64,000 bases of DNA from Streptomyces rhizoryzae (GCF_023155275.1 NZ_JALMUV010000002.1:248001-312000); one strand, 5' to 3'; shown: positions 47,320 to 59,475, numbered from the stretch's first letter. Notes: generated from the letters alone by a model not told the origin. A program made the numbers and translations.

Positions 47320-48840
47320 ATGGCAGGGATTGCGGTGATCGGCGCCGGGACGGGCGCCATGGCGGCCGCCGCCCGGCTGGCCGTCGCGGGCCACCGGGTG
47401 GCGGTGTTCGAGCGCGGCGCGACGTACGGCGGCGCGGTGGGCAGGTTCGAGCGGGACGGCTTCGCGTTCGACACCGGCCCCGGTCTGCTGCACCTCCCGG
47501 CGGTCTACCGCGATCTGTTCCTCAAGACCGGCCGCGAGCCGCTGGAGGCGTGCGTCGGGCTGACCCAGGTCGATCCCGCGAGCCGGCACGTCTTCGCCGA
47601 CGGCACCACCGCGACCCTGCCCAACGCCTCCCGGGCCGGCGTCCTGGCGGCCCTGGACGAGGCGCTGGGCGCCGGGTGCGGCGAGCGCTGGAGCGAGGTC
47701 ATGGTCCGCGCCCGCGAGGCGTGGGACGCCACCCGCCGCCCGCTGCTGGAGGAGCCGCTGTGGGCCGACTGGCGGGTGCTGGGCCGCGACCCGTATCCGG
47801 CGGTGCGCCGGCGCGGCCTGTTCGGGCGCGGCCGGGCCAAGGGACCGACGACCGCGACCCTCGCCGAGATCGCCCGGCGCGAGCTGGCCGACCCGCGGCT
47901 GGCCGCCCTGCTGGAGAGCCACGCGCTGGCCCACGGCTTCGATCCGCGCACCACCCCGGCGAGCGCGGCCGTGCTGCCGTACATGGAGCAGACCTTCGGG
48001 AGTTGGTACGTCCGCGGCGGGATGCGGGCGCTGGCCGAGGCGCTGTACGCGCGCTGCCGGGCCCGCGGCGTGGAGTTCGCCTTCGGCGCCGAGGTGACGC
48101 GGATCGTGCTGAAGGACGGCCGGGCCGCCGGCGTGGAGCTGGCCGGCGGGCGGGTCGCCGACGCGGAGTACGTGATCGCCGGCCTCGACCCGGCGCGGCT
48201 GCCCGCACTGTGCGGGGGCCGCGAGCCCTGGGGCGCGGACGACGTCCGCCCCGCCCCGGGGCCCGGCACGGCGCGGCTGACGGTCTGTCTGGCGCTGCGC
48301 GGCGCCCGGCCGGTGGACGCGGCGCACCGCACGGTGGTGCACGCCGCGGACCGCGACGCGGAGCTGGCAGGCGTCTTCGGCGACAGCCGCGGCCAGGGCC
48401 TCCGCGAGCCCTGTGAGCGGCCGACGGTGACGGTGCTGCGCCCCGACGACCCGGCCACCCGGCCCGACGGGGAGCACGAGGCGGTCACCCTGACGGCCAC
48501 CGTCGCGGCGGCCGGCCCGGCGGACCGGCCCGGCGCCGAGGCCCTGGCGGAGCAGGCGGACCGGCTGGTCCGGGTCGCCGAGGCCGCCGTACCGGACCTG
48601 CGGGAGCGGATGCTGTGGCGGGAGGTGCCGAGCCCCGCGGACAGCGGCCCGGTGCCGGGTCCGGCGCTGGCGGGCCGGGAGGGGCGTTTCCTGCGCCCGG
48701 CCAACCGCACCCGGATACCGGGGCTCTATGCGGTCGGCGGCTGGTCGCACCCCGGCGGGGGGCTGGCGCACGCCGGGATGTCCGGGGCGCTCGTCGCGGG
48801 CCTGATCGTGCACGGCGACGACTGGCGCGGCTCGGAGTGA
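47320..48840 (+). CDS. CrtI-like FAD-dependent oxidoreductase
   Basis: 506 aa. FAD-binding start IAVIGAGTGAMAAAARLAVAG and C-terminal signature GLYAVGGWSHPGGGLAHAGM of phytoene desaturase/CrtI-like enzymes. The substrate may be a carotenoid-like polyene, but no other carotenoid gene is in the window, so the role stays open. ATG 47320 is chosen over 47290 because TACAGT (47307-47312) ends 7 nt upstream, the leaderless pattern, and the glycine motif starts directly after. Confidence 0.88.
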   Translation: MAGIAVIGAGTGAMAAAARLAVAGHRVAVFERGATYGGAVGRFERDGFAFDTGPGLLHLPAVYRDLFLKTGREPLEACVGLTQVDPASRHVFADGTTATLPNASRAGVLAALDEALGAGCGERWSEVMVRAREAWDATRRPLLEEPLWADWRVLGRDPYPAVRRRGLFGRGRAKGPTTATLAEIARRELADPRLAALLESHALAHGFDPRTTPASAAVLPYMEQTFGSWYVRGGMRALAEALYARCRARGVEFAFGAEVTRIVLKDGRAAGVELAGGRVADAEYVIAGLDPARLPALCGGREPWGADDVRPAPGPGTARLTVCLALRGARPVDAAHRTVVHAADRDAELAGVFGDSRGQGLREPCERPTVTVLRPDDPATRPDGEHEAVTLTATVAAAGPADRPGAEALAEQADRLVRVAEAAVPDLRERMLWREVPSPADSGPVPGPALAGREGRFLRPANRTRIPGLYAVGGWSHPGGGLAHAGMSGALVAGLIVHGDDWRGSE

Positions 48841-48870
48841 GCCCGGCCGGGCGCCTTCCCCGGCCCGGGC
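48841..48870. terminator. Hairpin between convergent genes
   Basis: GCCCGGCCGGG (48841-48851) pairs with CCCGGCCCGGGC (48859-48870) with one bulged base, filling the whole gap between the two stop codons. Confidence 0.6.
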
Positions 48871-48871
48871 G

Positions 48872-49969
48872 TCAGTAGGGGTACCGCTGCCCGTCGTAGC
48901 CCGGCTGCGGCGGGTAGGGCGGCTGCTGGTCGGCGGCGGGGTGCCCGGTGTCGCGCTGCTGCGGCACCCAGACCCCGTCCGGTCCGGTCCCGGGGTGGTA
49001 GCCCTGGGCGTCGTAGTGCTGGGTGTGCTGCGCGTGCTGCCCGTCCGGCCCCTGGAGGGGGTCAGCGGCGTACGGCGCCCGGCCGAAGGGGTCCTGCTCC
49101 TCGTACGGGTCGTAGGGCGCGGCGTACTGCTGCGTGCCGATGTACGGGTCGGAGTAGGGGGCCTGGGCGCCCTGGTAGGAGCCGTCACCGTAGGCCGGGT
49201 AGGGGTCGGCGTGGCCGCCGTGCCCGCCGTAGCCGTCGTGGCCGGTCTGCCCGGCGTAACCGCCGCCGTAGCCGTAGTCGTTGCCGGGCGCGTGGCCGTG
49301 GCCGTCGGCGTAGCCACCGGGGTCGCCGTCGGTGGTGACGTTGCCGAAGAGGTCGTAGCTGACGGGGGCGGCCGTCCGGTCGGCGCGGGCGTCGGGGCTG
49401 TAGACGCCGTAGGCGCCGGTCTCGTCCGGCAGGGGCTGCGGGGCGTAGACGGTGGGGGCGTCCGCGAAGGCGTAGCCGAAGTCCTCGCCGGCGGCGGCCG
49501 GTTGGCCGGGGGCCGGGACCGGCTGCGGCGGGTAGGCGTCGTGGCCGGCGGCGCCGTCCGCGCCGTGGCCGGCCGGCGCCGGGTGGTCCGCCGCCGGTGC
49601 GGGCGCCTCGGGACCGGTGCCGCCCGCGGGGTGCTCCTCGGACAGGCCGGAGACCTGGAGCTTCGGCCCGGCGCCGCGGGACGGGCGGGCCCGGCGCCGG
49701 CGGTTCACCTTGGGCCGGCGGCCGAGCGTCCAGCCCTCGGCGAAGCCGCGGCGGACGGAGAGCGTCACGTAGGTCTGCCCGGTCGCGAAGGCGATCGCGC
49801 CCAGGGCGACCACGATCACCGACGGGATGATCACGCCGGTGACCACCCCGAGGAAGCCGGCCAGGGCCAGTGCCCGCCAGCGGAGCCGGGCCTTGTGCTG
49901 GAACAGCACCTCGCCGAGCAGCCACAGGGCGACCAGGCCGAACGCGATGTAGAGGATCGTCCAGCCCAT
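48872..49969 (-). CDS. Membrane protein with Tyr/Gly/Pro-rich tail
   Basis: 365 aa from ATG 49969 with GAGGGG upstream. Two to three hydrophobic helices occupy residues 1-65 (LYIAFGLVALWLLGEVL, then LALAGFLGVVTGVIIPSVIV). A basic stretch KVNRRRRARPSRG follows. The remaining 250 residues are low-complexity, rich in Tyr, Gly, Asp, Pro and His, and probably disordered. Similar proteins are common next to metF in Streptomyces. Function unknown; the tail is a candidate for phase separation or phosphorylation, which is inference only. Confidence 0.8.
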   Translation of the reverse strand: MGWTILYIAFGLVALWLLGEVLFQHKARLRWRALALAGFLGVVTGVIIPSVIVVALGAIAFATGQTYVTLSVRRGFAEGWTLGRRPKVNRRRRARPSRGAGPKLQVSGLSEEHPAGGTGPEAPAPAADHPAPAGHGADGAAGHDAYPPQPVPAPGQPAAAGEDFGYAFADAPTVYAPQPLPDETGAYGVYSPDARADRTAAPVSYDLFGNVTTDGDPGGYADGHGHAPGNDYGYGGGYAGQTGHDGYGGHGGHADPYPAYGDGSYQGAQAPYSDPYIGTQQYAAPYDPYEEQDPFGRAPYAADPLQGPDGQHAQHTQHYDAQGYHPGTGPDGVWVPQQRDTGHPAADQQPPYPPQPGYDGQRYPY

Positions 49970-50005
49970 TTGCGCCCCTCTTCCGCCGGATTCCGGCCAC
50001 CATGG

Positions 50006-50923
50006 TCAGGGGCGCTGGTGCAGCCCCAGGTTCTCGTAGATTTCCAGGGTCGCCGTGGAGTGGTTCAGGGTGATGAAGTGCAACCCGGGCACGTCCTCGG
50101 CCATCAAGCGCGCACACAGGTCCGTCGCGTACTCGATGCCAATGGAGCGTACCGCCGCCGGGTCGTCCTTGACCGCGAGGATGCGGGCCGCGAGCTCGGG
50201 CGGGAAAGCGGCATTGCTGAGCTGCGCGAACCGCTCGATCTGACGCACGTTCGTGACCGGCATGATCTCCGGAATGATGGGCGTGGAGCAACCCGCGGCG
50301 CCGACCCGGTCGCGGAGCCGGAAGTAGTCCTCCGGGTAGAAGAACATCTGCGTGATCGCGAAGTCGGCCCCGGCGCGGCACTTGTCGACGAAGTGGCGCA
50401 CGTCGGTGTCCCAGTCCGTCGAGCGCGGGTGCATCTCGGGGAAGGCGGCCACGCCGACGCAGAAGTCGCCGGACTCCTTGATCAGCCGGACCAGGTCGGC
50501 GGCGTGGTCGACCCCGTCGGGGTGGCGGACCCACTCGCCCAGGGGGTCGCCCGGCGGGTCGCCGCGCAGCGCGAGCATGTTGCGGATCCCGGCGTCGGCG
50601 TACTGGCCGATGATGTTGCGCAGCTCGGCGGTGGAGTGGTTGACCGCGGTCAGGTGGGCGACCGGGGTGAGGGTGGTGTCGGTGGCGATGCGCTCGGTGG
50701 CACGGACCGTGCCGTCGCGGGAAGTGCCGCCGGCGCCGTAGGTCACCGACACGAAGGTCGGGGAGACGGCCTCGATGCGGCGAATGGCGTTCCACAACGT
50801 CCGCTCGCCCTTCTCGGTCTTCGGGGCGGCGAACTCGAACGAGTAGGACTGCTTGCCGGAAGCGAGCAGGTCGCGCACGGTGCGCGCGCGATCAGTCCTG
50901 GTGGAAGCTGTACCTAGGGCCAT
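50006..50923 (-). CDS. metF: Methylenetetrahydrofolate reductase
   Basis: 305 aa. FAD-dependent TIM barrel: [33 protein letters not shown], the folate-binding [11 protein letters not shown], and [12 protein letters not shown]. It makes 5-methyltetrahydrofolate for methionine synthesis. The ATG is 6 nt after TAACCT, so the mRNA is probably leaderless. The promoter overlaps an inverted repeat (separate entry). It is alone in its transcription unit. Confidence 0.97.
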   Translation of the reverse strand: MALGTASTRTDRARTVRDLLASGKQSYSFEFAAPKTEKGERTLWNAIRRIEAVSPTFVSVTYGAGGTSRDGTVRATERIATDTTLTPVAHLTAVNHSTAELRNIIGQYADAGIRNMLALRGDPPGDPLGEWVRHPDGVDHAADLVRLIKESGDFCVGVAAFPEMHPRSTDWDTDVRHFVDKCRAGADFAITQMFFYPEDYFRLRDRVGAAGCSTPIIPEIMPVTNVRQIERFAQLSNAAFPPELAARILAVKDDPAAVRSIGIEYATDLCARLMAEDVPGLHFITLNHSTATLEIYENLGLHQRP

Positions 50924-50929
50924 ACGGGC

Positions 50930-50986
50930 AGGTTAACCACACCCCGGACGGACACCAACCGGCATCGGCGTAATGCCTGGTTGGTG
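50930..50986 (-). promoter_or_regulatory. metF promoter overlapped by an inverted repeat
   Basis: On the minus strand: TTGGTG (50958-50953), 17-bp spacer, TAACCT (50935-50930), then 6 nt to the metF ATG. The -35 box is the end of an inverted repeat: arms 50953-50965 and 50973-50986 (CACCAACC.GGCAT, one bulge). It can act as an operator or as the thiE terminator; the position supports either. Confidence 0.65.
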
Positions 50987-51056
50987 CGGTTCCTGTCCAC
51001 CAGCTGGACATTTTCCGGCCATGGCGCGGTCTTCCGGCGGCCGCCCGGCGGGGCCG

Positions 51057-51704
51057 TCAGGACCGGGCCCGGACCCGCTTGGCCAGCTCGGCGGCGGCCG
51101 CGCCCGGGTCGTCGGCCTCGGTGATCGCGCGGACCACCACGACCCGGCGGGCGCCCGCGTCCAGCACCTCGTCGAGGTTCCCGGCGTCGATGCCGCCGAT
51201 GGCGAACCAGGGGCGCTCGGGGGCGCGGGCGGCGGTGTACCGGACGAGGTCCAGGCCGGGGGCGGGCCGGCCGGGCTTGGTCGGCGTCGGCCAGCAGGGG
51301 CCGGTGCAGAAGTAGTCCACCCCGGGCTCGGTGAGCGCGGCGTCCACCTCGGCCTCGGCGTGGGTGGAGCGGCCTATCAGGGGCGCCGGGCCGAGCAGTG
51401 CGCGGGCGGCCGGGACGGGCAGGTCGCCCTGGCCGAGGTGGAGCACATCGGCGCCCGCGGCGTGCGCGACGTCGGCCCGGTCGTTGACCGCGAGGAGCGT
51501 GCCGTGCCGCCGGCAGGCGTCCGCGAAGACCTCCAGGTGGCGCAGCTCGGCGCCGGCCTCCAGGCCCTTGTCGCGGAGCTGGACGATGTCCACGCCCGAG
51601 GACAGCACCGCGTCGAGGAACTCCGGGAGGTCGCCCTGGCGGGTGCGGGCGTCCGTGCAGAGGTACAGGCGGGCGTCGGACAGGGCCTGGCGGGCGGTGG
51701 TCAT
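51057..51704 (-). CDS. thiE: Thiamine-phosphate synthase
   Basis: 215 aa from ATG 51704 with GGGGGA upstream; the frame open to 51899 crosses a terminator. TIM barrel with [35 protein letters not shown] and [21 protein letters not shown]. It joins HMP-PP and the thiazole phosphate. Unlike thiO-thiS-thiG it has no TPP riboswitch in its 106-bp upstream gap. Confidence 0.96.
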   Translation of the reverse strand: MTTARQALSDARLYLCTDARTRQGDLPEFLDAVLSSGVDIVQLRDKGLEAGAELRHLEVFADACRRHGTLLAVNDRADVAHAAGADVLHLGQGDLPVPAARALLGPAPLIGRSTHAEAEVDAALTEPGVDYFCTGPCWPTPTKPGRPAPGLDLVRYTAARAPERPWFAIGGIDAGNLDEVLDAGARRVVVVRAITEADDPGAAAAELAKRVRARS

Positions 51705-51725
51705 CGGGCGGCTCCCCCTCGTCGG

Positions 51726-51761
51726 CGGCGTACGGACCGGCCGGGGCCGGTCCGTACGCCG
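51726..51761 (-). terminator. Terminator upstream of thiE
   Basis: Perfect 17-bp stem (51726-51742 with 51745-51761) with a 2-nt spacer, between the Rv2175c-like gene and thiE; it isolates thiE from the upstream transcript. Confidence 0.8.
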
Positions 51762-51810
51762 CGGATGCGGTTGTGGATGCGTGGTGCGGTTGCTGCGGGA
51801 CGCGGGCGCG

Positions 51811-52176
51811 TCAGACGGCCAGGGCCTGGGCGCGGCGCTTGACCTCCGTGCCGCGATTCTCGCGCAGCGCCTGCGCCGGGGTCCCGGGCAGGGTGTCATC
51901 GGCGGTGAAGAGCCACTCCAGCATCTCCTCGTCGGCGAAGCCGTCGTCCCGCAGGAGGGTCAGGGTGCCGGCGAGGCCCTTGACGACCTTGCCGTCCTTG
52001 ATGAATTCGGCGGGCACCTGGAGCACGCGGTTCTCGCCGCGGCGGACGGCGATCAGCTGGCCCTCCTTCACCAGCTGCCGCACGCGGGTCACCTCGACGC
52101 CGAGCTCTTCGGCGATGTCGGGGAGGGTGAGCCAGGCGGGGACGAGTCCATCGATCTTTGCGTCAATCTCGGTCAC
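51811..52176 (-). CDS. Rv2175c-like DNA-binding protein
   Basis: 121 aa from GTG 52176. The HTH region [32 protein letters not shown] and the C-terminal [11 protein letters not shown] match the Rv2175c family, whose mycobacterial member is a DNA-binding substrate of a Ser/Thr kinase. A PASTA kinase is encoded 5 kb away, so a comparable link is conceivable. The start has no Shine-Dalgarno site close by, and CACGCT ends 6 nt upstream, so it may be leaderless. Confidence 0.85.
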   Translation of the reverse strand: MTEIDAKIDGLVPAWLTLPDIAEELGVEVTRVRQLVKEGQLIAVRRGENRVLQVPAEFIKDGKVVKGLAGTLTLLRDDGFADEEMLEWLFTADDTLPGTPAQALRENRGTEVKRRAQALAV

Positions 52177-52252
52177 AGGACAAGCGTGCCACCTCCCACT
52201 GACAGCCGGTAGCCGGGCCTCGCCGTCGGGGTGCGCGGCGCGGTCCGACCGG

Positions 52253-52278
52253 GCCCCGCCCGCCGCGGCGGGCGGGGC
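52253..52278 (-). terminator. 26-bp perfect palindrome, probable terminator
   Basis: Two 13-bp complementary halves with no spacer, G/C only, downstream of the flavoprotein gene. The MITE-like element now lies between it and that gene's stop codon. Confidence 0.6.
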
Positions 52279-52291
52279 GGGCGGGGGCCTA

Positions 52292-52410
52292 CTAGGGGGT
52301 GTCCGCAACGTCCCGTCTGCCGTCCGGCGCCCGGCACGCCGAGTGCACGCACCGGACACCGCCCGGCCGCCCTCCGGGCGAACGACGCGACTTCACGGAC
52401 ACCCCCCTAG
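52292..52410. mobile_element. MITE-like element with CTAG ends
   Basis: CTAG at both ends (52292-52295 and 52407-52410). Inside them GGGGTGTCCG at the left (52296-52305) and its complement CGGACACCCCC at the right (52396-52406) form terminal inverted repeats with one extra base. No reading frame fits the 119 bp. CTAG duplication is the target pattern of some IS5-like elements, so this is probably a non-autonomous derivative. The right CTAG contains the stop codon of the flavoprotein gene. Confidence 0.7.
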
Positions 52411-53678
52411 CGCACCGCCGACTTGAGCGGAACGGTCGCGTCCGCGGCCCGTTCCCGGTCGAGCAGCGCCCCGCGCTCGATGAGCCGGCGCCCCTGGGCG
52501 AGGTCCCGCGGCCGGCCCACCGCCAGCAGCGCGACCAGCCGGCCGGCCGCCGGCACGGCGTCCGGGCCGTCCTCGCGCCGGAGCCAGAGCACCGACCAGG
52601 CGGCGCCCGTCGGGTCGCCGCGCCAGACCAGCTCGTCGGCCTCCCCGTGATGCCCGGCGTACTGGACGAACCGCCCGAACTGCTCGGACCAGAAGTACGG
52701 GACCGGGTCGTAGACCACGCCCTCGGCCTCGCCCCGGGCGATGTTCTCGGCCACCGTGCGGGGGCCCTGGAGGGCGTTGTCCCAGTGGTGGACCAGCAGC
52801 CGGGTGCCGTAGCGGGCCGACGGGAAGGAGGCGCAGTCGCCGACCGCGTAGACGCCGGGGACGGAGGTGCGCAGCCGCTCGTCGGCGAGGACCGAGCCGT
52901 CCGCGGGCGAAAGGGCGACGCCGGAGCCGGCCAGCCAGGCGGTGGCGGGACGGGCGCCGATACCGACGACGACGGCGTCGGCGGGCAGCACCGTGCCGTC
53001 GGCCAGGGTCACCGCGCCGGGGGCGACCGAGGCGACCGGCACCCCGGTGCGCAGCTCCGCGCCGGCGTCCCCGTACCAGCCGGTCATGTAGCCGGCGACC
53101 TCCGGGGGCAGCGCCCCGGCGAGCGGGCGGTCCGCGGCCTCCACGACGGTGACCTCGCAGCCCGCCTCGCGGGCGGCGGTGGCGAACTCCGCGCCGATCC
53201 AGCCGGCGCCGACCACCACGATGCGCCGCCGGGGGGTGAGTTCCGGGCGCAGCCGCTCGGCGTCGTCCAGGGTGCGCAGCAGGTGGACGCCGGCCAGGCC
53301 CTCGGTGCCGGGCAGCCGGACCGGTACGGCGCCGGTGGCGAGCACCGCGTAGTCGTAGCGGACCGGGCCCCGGTCGGTCTCGACCACCTGGTCGGCGGGG
53401 CGCAGGGCGGTGGCCCGGCGGCCGAGGTGCAGGTCGATGCCGAGGCCGGGGAAGTCGACGTCCAGGGTGGCGCCGTCGGCCTTGCCGAGCAGCACCGCCT
53501 TGGACAGCGGGGGGCGGTCGTAGGGCTGGTGCGGCTCGTCGCCGAGGAGCGTGATCGCGCCGCGCCAGCCTTGTTCGCGCAGGGCCACGGCGGTCTGCAC
53601 ACCCGCCATCCCGGCGCCCGCGATCACCACGCGCGGGGTGCGGTCAGGGGCCTCGGAGGACTTGCTCTGCTCGCTCAC
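52407..53678 (-). CDS. FAD/NAD(P)H ferredoxin-reductase-like oxidoreductase
   Basis: 423 aa. FAD loop VVIAGAGMAGVQTAVALREQG, NAD loop IVVVGAGWIGAEFATAAREAG, and the second FAD motif TSVPGVYAVGDCASF. The C-terminal domain (HHWDNALQGPRTVAENI) is of the rubredoxin/ferredoxin reductase group that serves cytochrome P450 or Rieske systems; no such partner is adjacent. GTG 53678 is 6 nt after TAGAGT (leaderless). It ends in the TAG of a CTAG that borders the MITE. Confidence 0.92.
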   Translation of the reverse strand: MSEQSKSSEAPDRTPRVVIAGAGMAGVQTAVALREQGWRGAITLLGDEPHQPYDRPPLSKAVLLGKADGATLDVDFPGLGIDLHLGRRATALRPADQVVETDRGPVRYDYAVLATGAVPVRLPGTEGLAGVHLLRTLDDAERLRPELTPRRRIVVVGAGWIGAEFATAAREAGCEVTVVEAADRPLAGALPPEVAGYMTGWYGDAGAELRTGVPVASVAPGAVTLADGTVLPADAVVVGIGARPATAWLAGSGVALSPADGSVLADERLRTSVPGVYAVGDCASFPSARYGTRLLVHHWDNALQGPRTVAENIARGEAEGVVYDPVPYFWSEQFGRFVQYAGHHGEADELVWRGDPTGAAWSVLWLRREDGPDAVPAAGRLVALLAVGRPRDLAQGRRLIERGALLDRERAADATVPLKSAVR

Positions 53679-53796
53679 CCGCTCACTCTAGGACGGCGGA
53701 CGACGCGGCCCGCAGCAGCACGCAAGGAGATCTCTGACACAACGTCACCGGCCCGCGCGGGACCGGCGCGTCGCCCGCGGGCCCCGGGGCGCTCCC

Positions 53797-53825
53797 TTAC
53801 GGCGCGTCGCGCCCCGTATTAGGGT
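53797..53825 (+). promoter_or_regulatory. Promoter of the thiO-thiS-thiG operon
   Basis: TTACGG (53797-53802), 17-bp spacer, TAGGGT (53820-53825). Transcription would begin about 10-15 nt before the TPP riboswitch. Confidence 0.6.
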
Positions 53826-53842
53826 GGCGGCTGCACGCACTC

Positions 53843-53931
53843 GCGGGAGCCCGGACGGACCGGGCTGAGAGGGAGGCTGGCCGGCCTCCGACCGTACGAA
53901 CCTGATCCGGGTCATGCCGGCGAAGGGAGGG
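53843..53931 (+). ncRNA. TPP riboswitch
   Basis: The thi-box elements are present in order: GCTGAGAGGGA (53864-53874), a variable hairpin, then CGTACGAACCTGATCCGG (53893-53910), GTCATGCCGG and CGAAGGGAG. The 3' strand of P1 runs into GGGAGGGG, the only ribosome site of thiO, and no terminator follows, so TPP probably blocks translation. Confidence 0.96.
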
Positions 53932-53942
53932 GCTGGACGCCC

Positions 53943-55171
53943 ATGCATCCATCTGCCACACCAACGGGGCGGCCGCGGCCGGCGGCCGGGCACCCCGACG
54001 TCCTGGTCATCGGCGGCGGCGTCATCGGGCTGGTCACCGCCTGGCGGGCGGCCGGCCGCGGACTGCGCGTCGCGGTGGCCGACCCGGCGCCCGGCGGCGG
54101 CGCGGCGTCGGTCGCGGCCGGCATGCTGGCCGCGGTCACCGAGCTGCACTACGGCGAGGAGACGCTGCTGGGGCTCAACCTCGCGTCGGCGCGCCGCTAT
54201 CCGGCCTTCACGCGGGAGCTGGAGGAGGCCAGCGGACAGGAGACCGGCTACCGCCCCTGCGGCACGCTGGCCGTCGCGCTGGACGCCGACGACCGGGCGC
54301 ACCTGCGGGAGCTGCACGCCCTCCAGGTCCGGTCGGGGCTGGACTCGCAGTGGCTGACCGGCCGGGAGTGCCGCCGCCTGGAGCCGATGCTGGCCCCCGG
54401 GGTACGCGGCGGCCTGCGGGTGGACGGCGACCACCAGGTCGATCCGCGCCGGCTGGCGAGCGCCCTGCTGACCGCCTGCGAGCGGGCCGGGGTGGTCTTC
54501 CACCGCGCGTGGGCGGAGCGGCTGCTGGTGGCCGGCGGACGGGCCGCGGGGGCGGAACTCGCCGGCGGCACGCGGGTGGCGGCCGGTCAGGTCGTCCTGG
54601 CGGGGGGCAGCCGCAGCGGCCGGCTGGCCGGGGTCCCGGAGGCGGTGCTGCCGCCGGTGCGGCCGGTCAAGGGCCAGGTGCTGCGGCTCCGGCTGCCGGA
54701 CGCGCTCCCCGGCGGGCAGGCGTTCCTGTCCCGCACCGTACGGGCCGTGGTCCGCGGCAACCCCGTGTACCTGGTGCCGCGGGAGAGCGGTGAACTGGTC
54801 CTCGGCGCCACCAGTGAGGAGCTGGGCTGGGACACCACGGTCACCGCGGGCGGCGTCTACGAGCTGCTGCGGGACGCCCACGAGCTGATCCCGGGCATCA
54901 CCGAGCTGCCGCTGACCGAGTGCCGCGCAGAGCTGCGCCCGGGCTCCCCCGACAACGCGCCGCTGCTCGGGCCGACCGAGCTGCCCGGCCTGCACCTGGC
55001 CACCGGCCACTTCCGCAACGGCGTGCTGCTGACGCCGGTCACCGGTGACGTGCTGGCCGAGGTCCTGGCCACCGGGGCCGTGCCGGAAGCGGCCCGCCCG
55101 TTCTCCCCCGCGCGCTTCTCCCCCGCCGACCGGGGGGCCGCGCGCGCCCGCACCCTGGAGGAGCAGCCCGT

Positions 55172-55175
<4 letters not shown>
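53943..55175 (+). CDS. thiO: Glycine oxidase ThiO
   Basis: 410 aa. FAD-binding start VLVIGGGVIGLVTAWRAAGRG, mid-protein GGLRVDGDHQVDPRRL, and C-terminal GPTELPGLHLATGHFRNG of the DAO/ThiO family. It oxidises glycine to iminoglycine (dehydroglycine) for thiazole formation. It is controlled by the TPP riboswitch and overlaps thiS as ATGA. Confidence 0.95.
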
Positions 55176-56303
<1,128 letters not shown>

Positions 56304-56333
56304 CGCCCCGCCGGCGGGCCTGCCCGGCCGCGC

Positions 56334-56660
56334 TCAGCCGGGCGGCGCGGCCGGGGTCCGCACGCCGAACCACTGCTCGGCGCCGTACTCCTCGAACCGC
56401 GCCGCCTCGGTGAACCCCAGCGCCGCCGCGAGGCGCACGGCGCGGCCGTTGGCCGCCTGTGTGCACAGCACCACCGGTTCGCCGGGGAGCGCGCCGGCGC
56501 ACCAGCACGCCTCGGCGGCGTACCCGCGCCCCCACGCCTCCGGCAGGAGCAGACGGCCCCGTTCGGTCTCCCCGCCGCCCGGGCGGATGCGCCCCGGGCG
56601 GTCCGCGCCGCGCGGGTCGAGGGTGATCATGCCGATCATCGCCCCGCCGCGGTCGATCAC
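56334..56660 (-). pseudogene. GNAT acetyltransferase remnant
   Basis: 108 aa readable from GTG 56660: MIGMITLDPRG, LLLPEAWGRGYAAEAC and ANGRAVRLAAALGFTEAARF match the C-terminal two thirds of a GNAT domain, including the acetyl-CoA loop GRGYAAEA. The frame stays open upstream (GRPGVFVIDRG reads on in frame) but has no start codon, and the first strands are missing. The stretch after AAEA also appears shortened. I read it as a truncated gene; a short active protein is less likely. Confidence 0.55.
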
Positions 56661-56697
56661 GAATACCCCGGGGCGGCCGCCCGGGTGCCGCGCGCGG

Positions 56698-56814
56698 TCA
56701 GTCGCTCGGGCAGACCGCCCTGATCGCCTGGAGGGTCGAGATCTGGTGGCGCAGCCGCTCGCTGCCGGCGAGGGCCGCGACGACGTCGGGGTGCGGCGGG
56801 TACTTCGCGTTCAT
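56698..56814 (-). CDS. 38-aa microprotein
   Basis: ATG 56814, reading MNAKYPPHPDVVAAL and ending AIRAVCPSD. Every sense codon ends in G or C, a strong coding sign. Predominantly helical, one Cys. It lies 41 bp after the merR stop in the same direction and may share its transcript. No Shine-Dalgarno site is visible. Unrecognised; it could also be the tail of a lost gene. Confidence 0.5.
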   Translation of the reverse strand: MNAKYPPHPDVVAALAGSERLRHQISTLQAIRAVCPSD

Positions 56815-56855
56815 CTGGGAAACAACCGCGGACGGGGGACGGCGCGTCGGCCGCC

Positions 56856-57245
56856 TCAGGCCGCGTCCGCCGCCTTGGCCGCGAACTCCGGCGGCGCCGC
56901 CGTGATCACCTCGTCGAGCAGGGCCCGGGAGGCCATCAGCGCCTCGATGGAGCCGGTGAGCCGGTCCCGTTCCCGGTGCAGTTCGCCGAGCAGCTGCGGG
57001 CAGGTCGGCACCAGCCGCCCGTCGTCGTCCCGCAGGCAGGGCAGCACCTGGGCGATGGTCGCGGTGTTCAGCCCGGAGGTCAGCAGGGTGCGGATGCGGC
57101 GCACCTGGGCGACGTCGGCGTCCTGGTAGACGCGGTAGCCGGCGGGCGTCCGCTCCGGGCTGAGCAGGCCCTGCTCCTCGTAGTAGCGCAGCAGCCGCTC
57201 GGTGGTGCCCGTCCGCCGGGCCAGTTCGCCGATCAACAGGGTCAT
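56856..57245 (-). CDS. MerR-family transcriptional regulator
   Basis: 129 aa from ATG 57245. The HTH is LLIGELARRTGTTERLLRYYEEQGLLSPER, followed by a dimerisation helix. The metal-binding Cys set of MerR or SoxR is absent (one Cys pair, far apart, in LPCLRDDDGRLVPTCPQL), so it is more like an effector-binding or redox type. It diverges from the kinase gene, and its target is unknown. Confidence 0.92.
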   Translation of the reverse strand: MTLLIGELARRTGTTERLLRYYEEQGLLSPERTPAGYRVYQDADVAQVRRIRTLLTSGLNTATIAQVLPCLRDDDGRLVPTCPQLLGELHRERDRLTGSIEALMASRALLDEVITAAPPEFAAKAADAA

Positions 57246-57434
57246 GCCCTCCCCCTTCCGTTGCCGTGGCGGCCGGCGCCGCTCCCCCAGGTGCGACCAC
57301 GGCCCGAGCGGGATTATTCCGTGCCCGGCCGGGGGCGCCGCACCACCGGCACATGTCACGGTTCCGCCGCGGTCCGCGGGGGCCGGCGGCCGGAACGTAC
57401 GGCGTGTCGGTGCGGCCTCGTAGACTCGTCTGCC

Positions 57435-59423
<1,989 letters not shown>

Positions 59424-59475
59424 CCGGGCCCGGGTGCCCCGCCGGCCGCCGCGGGGCACCTGGCACCCTGGACGG

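Noticed and set aside
45913..49317. 1134-aa minus-strand frame
   Set aside because: Runs antisense through tetR, the repeats, the DUF4126 and CrtI-like genes; Thr/Arg/Pro-rich shadow.
50953..50986. Cobalamin or SAM riboswitch upstream of metF
   Set aside because: None of the conserved core motifs are present and the transcript appears leaderless.
53843..53931. Intrinsic terminator inside the TPP riboswitch leader
   Set aside because: No second hairpin follows before the thiO ribosome site; translational control fits better.
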